Shown here: positions 48,781-56,408 of the stretch, in pieces
Layout of the letters: every line of letters starts with the position of its first letter
How positions within the stretch are numbered: the first letter of the stretch is position 1
NCBI RefSeq assembly: GCF_051209875.1
Contig: NZ_JBNTQY010000001.1
Span: 1,426,001 to 1,490,000 of the forward strand
DNA length: 64,000 nt
Source of the DNA: Emticicia sp051209875
GTDB lineage: Bacteria; Bacteroidota; Bacteroidia; Cytophagales; Spirosomataceae
Direction: 5' to 3'
Notes under the pieces: generated by a model
Told to the model about the DNA's origin: nothing
The model's database searches: none
Seen by the model: the letters and a program-made list of their open reading frames with translations, nothing else
Program-made: the position numbers and the translations under genes

Positions 48781-51135
48781 ATGAAAAATTTACTTTTTAT
48801 AGTGTTCATGTTAATAAGTGGCATGGTTTTCAGTCAAAATGGAAAACTGAAAGGGTATGTAACTAATGGGGAAGGCAAACCTGCTGAATTTGTTTCGATT
48901 CAATTAAAAGAACTCCGTAAAGGTGCTACAACAGATGAAAAGGGCGAGTTTGCAATTGATAATATCAAACCTAATACTTATACTTTAGTGGCTTCATTTG
49001 TAGGTTTTAAGACTTTAGAAAGAAAGATTAAAATTGAAGCAGATAAAACGACTGGTATCAATTTAGAGCTTTTTGAAAACAGTGAATTACTAAAAGAAAT
49101 CATAGTAAAAGGGTATGTGAATGCCAATGAAAAAGTAGTTTCGGTAGGAAAAATTGCGATCAAACCTATGGATTTGCCACAAAGTGTTGCCGTTGTAGAT
49201 AGACAAATACTTGATAATCAGCAAGCTAAAAGCATGAGTGATGTATTGGTTAATACTAATGGCGTTTATATCATGGGTACAACGGGCGGTTATCAAGAAG
49301 AAATTGCTGGACGTGGTTTTTCATTTGGTAGCTCCAATACTTTCAAAAATGGCGTACGATATTTTAATGGAATGATTACTGATTTGAGTAATGTTGAAAA
49401 AGTTGAAGTGATGAAGGGGAGTTCGGCTATATTATTTGGAAATGTGGCTGCTGGCGGCATTATTAACTTGGTTACAAAAAAACCAAGATTCGATTTTGGT
49501 GGAGAAATAAGCATGAGAGCGGGTAGTTTTGGTTTGTTGAAGCCAACAATTGATATTTATGGTGGTATTGGGAAAAATCAAAAACTTGCGTACCGCTTAA
49601 ATTCATCCTATGAAAAAGCTAATAGTTTCCGTCAAGGAGTTAGTTCAGAGCGTTTTTATATCAACCCTTCGCTTTTGATTAAGTTAGGTAAAAAAACTGA
49701 TATTTTACTTGAAGCTGATTATTCAAATGATGAGCGTACGCCAGATTTTGGTGCAGGAATTATCAATTATGAAGTTGTTACACTTCCACGTGAGCGTTTC
49801 TTGGGTGTAGCTTGGAGTAATTATACAGCTAAACAGCTTTCAACAACCGCTACAATTACACACAACTTTTCTGAAAATTGGAAGTTAAACTTTACAGGAG
49901 CTTACCGAAATTATGAAACAGATTTATTTGCCAATACTCGCCCGAATACAGGAACATTGATCACAAAAGAGGGCATGTGGATTCGTAATATTCAAAGAAG
50001 TCAAGTAGCTGAAGATTATTATTTAGCACAACTCGACTTGACAGGAAAGTTTAATACTGGAAAAATTAGCCATCAATTACTTTTCGGAATGGATACTGAC
50101 CAATTTGAGACAAGAACGACTGCATATAATCAATTAGCTCGCTACGATACTGTTAATATCTTTGGCACAAAAAACTATAAAATAAGAACAGATATTCCTA
50201 CTTTGAGTGTGGCTACATTGACCACTTCACCTGTCAATCGAGTAGGAGTTTATGTGCAAGATTTGATTAGTTTGACCAAAAACATTAAGTTTTTAGCAGG
50301 CGTAAGATATAGTTATCAGCAAACAGGAAGTGAGGTTTATACGTTTGCATCTAAACTTACCACCAATAGCGTATATTTTGATGGAGCATTTTCGCCACGT
50401 TTAGGATTGGTTATTCAGCCAAATAAAAATATATCATTGTTTGGAAGTTATTCAAACTCATTTACGCTAAATACAGGTGTTGATGTAGATGGGAATGCTT
50501 TAAAACCTTCATTAATTGACCAATTTGAAATTGGAATTAAAAATCAATTGATAGATAATAAATTATCATTGAATCTGACTGCCTATCAAATAATCAATAG
50601 TAATTTGGCACAAATTTCTTTGGCAAATGGGAATACAAATGCCAATATCAAAGAATTGGTGGGCGAAGTTACAAGCAAAGGCGTTGAATTGGATTTTGTA
50701 GCTCGTCCAGTTAAAAGCCTTTCAGTAATTGCAGGATATAGTTATAACGAAACAAGATACACAAAATCAAATACTTTTGTGGAAGGTAGTTTATTGAGAT
50801 ATAATCCAAATCATACTGCCAATTTAAGTGTTAATTATAATTTTTCACAAGGGAAATTGCAAGGCTTAAATATCGGTTTGACAAGTTTGTACTTTGGCGA
50901 CCGTCAGGCTGGGCGTAGTACTCGTGTACAGGTAGTAAATGATAATTTTAAATTGGTGTTGATTCCTGCATACACCCAAATTGATGCTACTGCAGGCTAT
51001 ACTTACAAAAACATTTCACTTCGTGCAAAAGTAGGCAATATCTTCAATGTTTATAGTTATAATGTACACGACGATAATAGTGTAAATCCGATTGCTCCAC
51101 GTAACTTTTCTACTACTTTATCATTTAAGTTCTAA
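48781..51135 (+). CDS. TonB-dependent siderophore-type receptor
   Basis: A 784-residue outer-membrane receptor. It has a signal peptide (1-18, ending MVFSQ), a carboxypeptidase-like domain (about 20-100, KGYVTNGEGKPAEFVSIQL), a plug (about 120-230 with QSVAVVDRQILDNQQAKSM and MKGSSAILFGNVAAGGIINLVTK) and a barrel ending in TTLSFKF with the aromatic C-terminus. The plug pattern is that of ferric-siderophore receptors (FhuA/FecA-like group). It is followed at five bases by a PepSY-associated protein and preceded by two Fur-type boxes, so its job is very likely ferric chelate uptake under iron control. Confidence 0.92.
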   Translation: MKNLLFIVFMLISGMVFSQNGKLKGYVTNGEGKPAEFVSIQLKELRKGATTDEKGEFAIDNIKPNTYTLVASFVGFKTLERKIKIEADKTTGINLELFENSELLKEIIVKGYVNANEKVVSVGKIAIKPMDLPQSVAVVDRQILDNQQAKSMSDVLVNTNGVYIMGTTGGYQEEIAGRGFSFGSSNTFKNGVRYFNGMITDLSNVEKVEVMKGSSAILFGNVAAGGIINLVTKKPRFDFGGEISMRAGSFGLLKPTIDIYGGIGKNQKLAYRLNSSYEKANSFRQGVSSERFYINPSLLIKLGKKTDILLEADYSNDERTPDFGAGIINYEVVTLPRERFLGVAWSNYTAKQLSTTATITHNFSENWKLNFTGAYRNYETDLFANTRPNTGTLITKEGMWIRNIQRSQVAEDYYLAQLDLTGKFNTGKISHQLLFGMDTDQFETRTTAYNQLARYDTVNIFGTKNYKIRTDIPTLSVATLTTSPVNRVGVYVQDLISLTKNIKFLAGVRYSYQQTGSEVYTFASKLTTNSVYFDGAFSPRLGLVIQPNKNISLFGSYSNSFTLNTGVDVDGNALKPSLIDQFEIGIKNQLIDNKLSLNLTAYQIINSNLAQISLANGNTNANIKELVGEVTSKGVELDFVARPVKSLSVIAGYSYNETRYTKSNTFVEGSLLRYNPNHTANLSVNYNFSQGKLQGLNIGLTSLYFGDRQAGRSTRVQVVNDNFKLVLIPAYTQIDATAGYTYKNISLRAKVGNIFNVYSYNVHDDNSVNPIAPRNFSTTLSFKF

Positions 51136-51140
51136 TTTTT

Positions 51141-51689
51141 ATGAAATTTGACACACGAAGCCTGCACCGAGATTTGGGTTATTTTTTTATTGGATTGATT
51201 ATCTCTTTTTCTCTTTCAGGGATTCTACAAAATCATCGTCAGACTTGGCATCCTGAAAAATACACGGTAGAAACAAAGCCAATAAGCTTACAATTACCTC
51301 AAGATGAAAAAGAGATTACAGAAGATTTTGCGAAGGAATTGACTAATCAATTTGGTTTTAAAGATAAATTTCGCAGACATTCCATCAAGAAAGGAGAATT
51401 GAAAATTTCTTATGAGAAACATGATGTAGAAATTGACATCAAATTAGGAAAAGGAGAAATCATCGAATTCAAGAAAACGCCTTTTATTAGTCAGATGAAT
51501 CAATTACACAAAGACACATCAGTTTGGTGGATTTATTATTCTGACGTATTTGCTTTAGGATTGATATTTATTGCCGTCACGGGAGCAATGATGTTTCCAA
51601 GAGGAAAGTTTAGCTTTAAATCAAGAGGTTGGAAATTGGCAGTTGCTGGCATTGTTTTTCCATTGATTTTCTTGTTTTTGATTGCTTAG
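51141..51689 (+). CDS. PepSY-associated membrane protein
   Basis: A 182-residue inner-membrane protein with three segments: near residues 10-28 (LGYFFIGLIISFSLSGIL), about 130-148, and the C-terminus. A periplasmic part of about 95 residues lies between the first two. The N-terminal RSLHRDLGYFF with the His next to the first segment is typical of the PepSY-TM/FegB group, which includes putative ferric-siderophore reductases; this is a short form. The gene follows the receptor by five bases and shares its transcript. Likely role: reduction or release of iron imported by the receptor; inference. Confidence 0.8.
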   Translation: MKFDTRSLHRDLGYFFIGLIISFSLSGILQNHRQTWHPEKYTVETKPISLQLPQDEKEITEDFAKELTNQFGFKDKFRRHSIKKGELKISYEKHDVEIDIKLGKGEIIEFKKTPFISQMNQLHKDTSVWWIYYSDVFALGLIFIAVTGAMMFPRGKFSFKSRGWKLAVAGIVFPLIFLFLIA

Positions 51690-51699
51690 AAATGTTTTA

Positions 51700-51735
51700 A
51701 AACCTGCAAGGTCTCCCAAAAGACCTTACAGGTTT
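51700..51735. terminator. Bidirectional terminator
   Basis: AAACCTGCAAGGTCT and AGACCTTACAGGTTT pair over 15 bases with one G-U or C-A position and a 6-base loop, between the convergent iron operon and superoxide dismutase genes. Confidence 0.85.
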
Positions 51736-51747
51736 TATTGCTACAAA

Positions 51748-52452
51748 TTATTTTGTTGCTGCTTCAAAATTCTCACTAACTTTTTTCCAGTTAACAACAT
51801 TCCAAAAAGCAGTTACATAATCGGCACGTTTGTTTTGGTATTTTAGATAGTAAGCATGTTCCCACACATCAAGAGCTAAAATTGGCGTTCCTTTGTCAGT
51901 TGCTACATCCATCAATGGATTATCTTGATTGGCAGTTGAAACAATCTTTAATTTTTTATCAGGAGTTACTATCAACCAAGCCCAACCAGAGCCAAAACGA
52001 GTGGTTGCTGCTTTGGCAAACTCTTCTTTTAACTTATCAAAACCACCAAAAGTCGCTGTGATGGCATCCGCCAATTTGCCTGAAGGCATTCCACCAGCAT
52101 TTGGTGCCATGATTTGCCAGAAAAATGTATGATTCCAGTGTCCACCACCATTATTTCTTACTGCCACAGGATATTTGCTAATATCTTTCAACAATTGGTC
52201 AATTGACAATTTCTCCATGTCAGTTCCTGCAATGGCTTTGTTGAGGTTATCAACGTAGGCCTTGTGGTGACGGTCATGATGAATTTCCATGGTCAATTTG
52301 TCAATATGCGGTTCAAGTGCATCATTGGCATAGGGTAGAGGAGCGAGCGTAAACATCCCGTCAAAAATGGGAGCTTTGCTGGCAAATGTATCGCCTAATT
52401 TAAAAGCGAAAGTACTTCCTATAAAGGCTTTGATAAAATCTTTTCTGTTCAT
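51748..52452 (-). CDS. Fe/Mn superoxide dismutase, probably exported
   Basis: A 234-residue enzyme dismutating superoxide. The metal ligands are visible: His in MEIHHDRHHKAYV, His in GGGHWNHTFFWQ, and Asp and His in ALDVWEHAYYLKY. It is about 30 residues longer than cytosolic SODs. The extra N-terminus (MNRKDFIKAFIGSTFAFKLG) has a basic start and hydrophobic stretch resembling a Tat-type signal in which Arg-Lys replaces Arg-Arg. That suggests a periplasmic enzyme, though the hydrophobic core is weak. Whether the metal is Fe or Mn cannot be decided from the visible residues alone. It converges with the iron-uptake operon. Confidence 0.92.
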   Translation of the reverse strand: MNRKDFIKAFIGSTFAFKLGDTFASKAPIFDGMFTLAPLPYANDALEPHIDKLTMEIHHDRHHKAYVDNLNKAIAGTDMEKLSIDQLLKDISKYPVAVRNNGGGHWNHTFFWQIMAPNAGGMPSGKLADAITATFGGFDKLKEEFAKAATTRFGSGWAWLIVTPDKKLKIVSTANQDNPLMDVATDKGTPILALDVWEHAYYLKYQNKRADYVTAFWNVVNWKKVSENFEAATK

Positions 52453-52571
52453 TTTTTTATGAGATATAATGGATTTCTAAAGTTCACAAATCTACTATTT
52501 TAAACGAATCAATCGGTATAAATTTGACTTTATTATGCTATTTTAAATGAAATTTAATCTTTTAATTTTTC

Positions 52572-53225
52572 CTAAACCCGATTAACCTCATTAAAAAATG
52601 CTTCTAATTTGTAAGGGTCTAATTTACCATTAGTGCGAACACTGCTACATAAGTCTAAACCATAAGGTTGTACGGCATCAATGGCTGCTCTTACATTTTC
52701 AGCTTTTAGTCCACCTGCTAAGAAAACAGGTACTTTCGATTGCTCTACAATTTTACGACTAATGGCCCAATTATGTACTCTCCCTGTGCCACCCAGTTCT
52801 TTTACTTCTAAATTTGGATTGCCCGAATCAAGCAAAAGTGCATCAACTTTCTCAGAAATTTCAAGGGCTTCATCTAATGTTTTTTCATCAATAACATGAA
52901 TCACTTGTACGATTTTAATGGCAGGAATTGCTATTTTGAAATCTTCATAACTTCCTGATTTTAAGGCATCTACAATCTGAATGACATTTGAATGAACCAT
53001 CTTTTGATGCTTAATTATCTCTTGGCTATCCGTACGACTTGTCAACAAAAACGAAGCAATAGGTGGTGGAATTGTGCGTACAATCTCATTAATCAATTCA
53101 TCTGATATAGGCCCTGGCCCACTTGGCATTTTAGCAACCAAACCCAATGCCGATGCTCCGTAGCTAATCGCTTGTTTGGCTTCTAAAGGTGAACTAATAC
53201 AACAGATTTTTACACGAGGTATCAT
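52572..53225 (-). CDS. TrpF-like phosphoribosylanthranilate isomerase homologue
   Basis: A 217-residue TIM barrel starting at ATG 53225 (MIPRVKICCIS). Conserved TrpF features: the catalytic Cys in KICC (KICG is usual), VDALLLDS with the catalytic Asp, LGGTGRVHNW (GGTG loop), FLAGGLKAENV, and GLDLCSSVRTNGKLD (SSGVE in classical TrpF). Several changes at conserved positions and the absence of other trp genes nearby make tryptophan synthesis uncertain; it may be a paralogue with another substrate. It follows recR by 31 bases on the same strand. Confidence 0.82.
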   Translation of the reverse strand: MIPRVKICCISSPLEAKQAISYGASALGLVAKMPSGPGPISDELINEIVRTIPPPIASFLLTSRTDSQEIIKHQKMVHSNVIQIVDALKSGSYEDFKIAIPAIKIVQVIHVIDEKTLDEALEISEKVDALLLDSGNPNLEVKELGGTGRVHNWAISRKIVEQSKVPVFLAGGLKAENVRAAIDAVQPYGLDLCSSVRTNGKLDPYKLEAFFNEVNRV

Positions 53226-53256
53226 GTTTTTATGTCTTAAAATTTCATACAATTAA

Positions 53257-53862
53257 CTATTCATAAGCAATCCTACTTAAAATACTGCGTCCAAGGGTTA
53301 CTTCATCAGTATATTCTAAATCTCCCCCGATAGGAATTCCACGAGCGATGGTACTAATTTTTTTATTAAAAGGTTTTAATTTTTTTTGTAGATAAAAAGC
53401 AGTTGTATCGCCTTCCATTGTTGGGCTAAGTGCCAAGATAACCTCTTGAATATCAGTATCTTGTTCTACTCTTTTGATCAAAGATTCGATATTCAAATCA
53501 TTGGGGCCAATGCCAGCCAATGGCGAAATAATTCCACCTAAAATATGGTAAAGTCCACGGTACTGAGCAGTATTTTCGATGGCGAGTACATCACGGGTAT
53601 CTTCTACAATACAAAGTATAGATGGATCTCGACGAGGTGAAGTGCAAATCAGGCAGAGTTCGGCATCTGAAATATTATGACATTTTCTGCAAAATGTTGT
53701 TTTTGTTCGCATCGCTATGAGAGCATCAGCCAATGATTGTGTTTGGGCTTCTTCTCTTTTGAGTAAATGCAGAGCCAACCTCAAAGCTGATTTTTTGCCA
53801 ATTCCAGGAAGCTTGGAAATCTCGATAACAGCTTCTTCTATTAATTTTGAGGGGAAGTTCAT
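53257..53862 (-). CDS. recR: Recombination mediator RecR
   Basis: A 201-residue protein helping RecA load at gaps with RecF and RecO. It has a helix-hairpin-helix at the N-terminus (LPGIGKKSALRLALHLL), a zinc finger of four cysteines (CRKC ... CLIC), a Toprim domain (LCIVEDTRDVLAIE ... VILALSPTMEGDTTAFYL) and the C-terminal Walker-B-like region (ARGIPIGGDLEYTDEVTLGRSI). Length and motifs are standard. It is upstream of the TrpF-like gene in the same direction, and a heptamer repeat lies just before its start. Confidence 0.96.
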   Translation of the reverse strand: MNFPSKLIEEAVIEISKLPGIGKKSALRLALHLLKREEAQTQSLADALIAMRTKTTFCRKCHNISDAELCLICTSPRRDPSILCIVEDTRDVLAIENTAQYRGLYHILGGIISPLAGIGPNDLNIESLIKRVEQDTDIQEVILALSPTMEGDTTAFYLQKKLKPFNKKISTIARGIPIGGDLEYTDEVTLGRSILSRIAYE

Positions 53863-53871
53863 TTATTAATA

Positions 53872-53901
53872 AGTCAACTGTCCACCGTCCACGGTCAACA
53901 G
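53872..53901. repeat. Heptamer repeat, left flank of four-helix-bundle gene
   Basis: Units GTCAACT, GTCCACC, GTCCACG, GTCAACA. A related array (units CGGACTA, TCGTCCA, TCGTCTA) stands on the other side of the four-helix-bundle gene at 54343-54376. Confidence 0.65.
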
Positions 53902-53949
53902 AAAATAGGTTTAGAATTAGTTTTGTAGATAAATTTGTTTCTTAGCTAA

Positions 53950-54303
53950 TCAGTTTAAATTCTTTTTTAGTGCTTGAATCATTCTTACTATTTCTTCAAC
54001 TTTATCATAAATAGTTTTAAAAGCTTCTTCATTTATAAGGTTCCTCCGTCGTGCTATATAAAGGCAGGAAACTACCTCTATTGCTGAACGTATGGCATAA
54101 GAAAGAAACTTTTTAAATTCAGGATTAGTTTGTCCAGTCGAGCCTTCTGCAATGTTTAATGAAATAGAATCGGCAGCTCTTTTAATTTGAGAAGTTAATA
54201 TAAAAAGTTCATCTTTTGGAAACGTAAGTGTTAATTCATGAACAATACCAGTCAAATCAATCGCTTTTTGCCAAACTAATAATTGCTCAAATTTGAAAGC
54301 CAT
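53950..54303 (-). CDS. Four helix bundle protein (S23 family)
   Basis: A 117-residue all-helical protein. The family signature is clear: FEQLLVWQKAIDLTGIVHEL, FPKDELFILTSQIKRAADSISLNIAEGS, and EFKKFLSYAIRSAIEVVSCL. The family was first seen inside 23S rRNA intervening sequences and is also found as stand-alone genes; it is structurally related to the Avd accessory protein of diversity-generating retroelements. The basic surface suggests nucleic acid binding. Here no rRNA or reverse transcriptase is near. The gene is bracketed by two related heptamer arrays, between recR and clpS on the same strand. Confidence 0.9.
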   Translation of the reverse strand: MAFKFEQLLVWQKAIDLTGIVHELTLTFPKDELFILTSQIKRAADSISLNIAEGSTGQTNPEFKKFLSYAIRSAIEVVSCLYIARRRNLINEEAFKTIYDKVEEIVRMIQALKKNLN

Positions 54304-54342
54304 TTGTACTTGTCTTTTGCAATATCAACTTTTTAAACTCTT

Positions 54343-54376
54343 TACTATTGACTTACGGACTATCGTCCATCGTCTA
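54343..54376. repeat. Heptamer repeat, right flank of four-helix-bundle gene
   Basis: ATTGACTTA, then CGGACTA, TCGTCCA, TCGTCTA. It reaches into the stop codon of clpS. It is related in sequence to the array at 53872-53901. Confidence 0.6.
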
Positions 54377-54667
54377 TTTAAGCATTATCTCCGCTGAAAT
54401 CTCCCGACGACAAATTTCATTTCGTAAACCAGCCAATTCTTCAAAATCACCTGATTTTACGCCACATTTACCTTTATAATGAATAATTAAAGTACATTGT
54501 TCGGCTTGTTCGGGAGAATGATGACATACATCAATCAAAGTTTCAATTACATGGTCGAAAGTATTGATGTCGTCATTAAAAACGACTAACTCCCATAATT
54601 TTATATTAGCGATGTCTTCAATCGCTTCATCAATGACTTCAATTTCAGGACTTGGTAACGTTGTCAT
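54374..54667 (-). CDS. clpS: ATP-dependent Clp protease adaptor ClpS
   Basis: A 97-residue N-degron adaptor that delivers substrates to ClpA/ClpC. The start is taken at ATG 54667 (MTTLPSPEIEVIDE); an ATG at 54685 adds six residues. The conserved N-end-binding region reads WELVVFNDDINTFDHVIETLIDVCHH, and the helix CTLIIHYKGKCGVKSGDFEELAGLR follows. The acidic N-terminal extension, which inserts into the ClpA/C pore, is present. The partner ATPase is not in the window; clpX at 18.5 kb does not use ClpS. A heptamer repeat overlaps its stop. Confidence 0.92.
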   Translation of the reverse strand: MTTLPSPEIEVIDEAIEDIANIKLWELVVFNDDINTFDHVIETLIDVCHHSPEQAEQCTLIIHYKGKCGVKSGDFEELAGLRNEICRREISAEIMLK

Positions 54668-54869
54668 TTGTCTATATTTTTGCACGAAAAATGTTTGATT
54701 AATATTTGTAAAATATTGATATTCAGTTATTTGTTTGATTCAATTATCAAGAAGTATTTTTCCGAACCTCTATTTTTTATGCTAATATAATTCATTCTTG
54801 CCAAAGAGTAGTTTTGTTATCGAAAAAAAAGTTTTGATATTTGGACAGGATTTTAAACCTTTAACACTT

Positions 54870-56309
54870 ATGACCTCAACGCTTGCCTTAACAATTCTGG
54901 TAATTTACTTTTTAATACTCATTGCAATCTCGCTTTATACAGCTCGTGGAGCTGACACAAACACATTTTTTACTGCAAATCGTCAATCTCCTTGGTATTT
55001 AGTTGCTTTTGGTATGATTGGAACATCAATTTCGGGTGTTACGTTCGTTTCTGTACCAGGAGCCGTTGGGAAAATTCAATTTTCTTATTTTCAAGTGGTC
55101 TTAGGATATGCCGTTGGTTATTGGGTTATTGCCACGATTTTAATGCCAATGTATTATCGTTTAAACCTGATTTCAATTTATGGCTATCTCGAAAAACGTT
55201 TTGGCTTTTGGTCATATAAAACTGGTTCAGCTTTTTTCTTACTCTCACGTACTATTGGTTCGGCAGTGCGAATGTATGTAGCCGTTCAAGTACTTCAATT
55301 GGCTATTTTTGATGACCTTGGTGTACCTTTCGAGTTGACTGTACTAATTGCAATGGGTTTAATATTTGTTTACACTTTCAAAGGTGGTGTAAAAACAATT
55401 ATTATTACTGATACGCTACAAACTTTCTTCTTGCTTACAGCACTTGTACTAACTATCTACTTGATTAGCAAACAGTTAGATTTAGGAATAGGTGATTTAT
55501 TCACAACAGTAAAAGATAGCCAGTATTCAAAAATCTTTGTTTGGGATTGGGCAAATAAGCACCATTTTGTAAAAGATTTCTTGTCAGGAGCGTTTATTGC
55601 TATCGTTATGACAGGACTTGACCAAGATTTAATGCAGAAAAATTTGACTTGTAAAAGTATTGGTGAAGCACAAAAAAATATGTTTTGGTTTTATATGGTG
55701 TTAGTTTTTGTCAATTTACTTTTCTTGAGTTTAGGTGTACTTTTATATATCTATTCCGAAAAAATGGGCTTACCAATTCCTGTAAAAACGGATGATTTGT
55801 ACCCTTCGTTAGCTCTTGGGAATCAGTTTGGAACTTTGGCTGCCGTTACGTTTTTATTAGGAATAACAGCAGCAACTTATGCAAGTTCAGACTCTGCTCT
55901 GACGGCTCTTACTACTTCTTTTTGTGTAGATTTTTTGAATATTGAGAAATATGAAGAAGCAAAACGCCAAAGTTTAAAGCATTATGTACACATTGGCTTT
56001 ACAGTAGTTTTTATAATCGTGATTCTTATTTTCCGAGCATTGAATAGTCAGGAAGTGATTTCAGCAGTATTCAATATTGCAGGTTATACCTATGGCCCCT
56101 TATTAGGACTTTTTGCTTTTGGATTATACCTCAAACGTCCATTAACCGACAAGTTTGTGCCATTCGTTTGCGTAGCTTCGCCATTTCTAACTTACGCCAT
56201 TGAAGAGTTTACAAAAGCAACTTTCGATTTTGAATTTGGTTTCTCGAAATTAATGCTCAATGGATTTCTTACTTTTGCTGGCCTTTGGATGCTTTCGAGA
56301 AAGGAATAG
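54870..56309 (+). CDS. Sodium:solute symporter (SSS family), paralogue
   Basis: I use ATG 54870 (MTSTLALTILVIYFLILIAI), giving 479 residues; the upstream TTG would add an unlikely polar extension. About 13 membrane segments. SSS blocks include NRQSPWYLVAFGMIGTSISGVTF, TGLDQDLMQKNLTCK and ATYASSDSALTALTTSFCVDF. It is closely similar along its whole length to the carrier at 26111-27562, so both arose by duplication and may transport related compounds. This copy stands alone. The family in Bacteroidota is often tied to cell-wall sugar uptake, but nothing here proves that. Confidence 0.88.
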   Translation: MTSTLALTILVIYFLILIAISLYTARGADTNTFFTANRQSPWYLVAFGMIGTSISGVTFVSVPGAVGKIQFSYFQVVLGYAVGYWVIATILMPMYYRLNLISIYGYLEKRFGFWSYKTGSAFFLLSRTIGSAVRMYVAVQVLQLAIFDDLGVPFELTVLIAMGLIFVYTFKGGVKTIIITDTLQTFFLLTALVLTIYLISKQLDLGIGDLFTTVKDSQYSKIFVWDWANKHHFVKDFLSGAFIAIVMTGLDQDLMQKNLTCKSIGEAQKNMFWFYMVLVFVNLLFLSLGVLLYIYSEKMGLPIPVKTDDLYPSLALGNQFGTLAAVTFLLGITAATYASSDSALTALTTSFCVDFLNIEKYEEAKRQSLKHYVHIGFTVVFIIVILIFRALNSQEVISAVFNIAGYTYGPLLGLFAFGLYLKRPLTDKFVPFVCVASPFLTYAIEEFTKATFDFEFGFSKLMLNGFLTFAGLWMLSRKE

Positions 56310-56321
56310 GGTTTTATTTAT

Positions 56322-56358
56322 ACCGTTCACTTCCAATATAAAAATGGAAGTGAACGGT
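56322..56358. terminator. Hairpin between convergent transporter genes
   Basis: ACCGTTCACTTCCA and TGGAAGTGAACGGT form a perfect 14-base-pair stem with a 9-base loop. There is no strong T-tract, so it may instead be a palindromic repeat with terminator function. Confidence 0.65.
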
Positions 56359-56408
56359 GGATAATTAAGTTAATAATGTTTTGAAATGGTGACTTATAAA
56401 ACAGCCAA

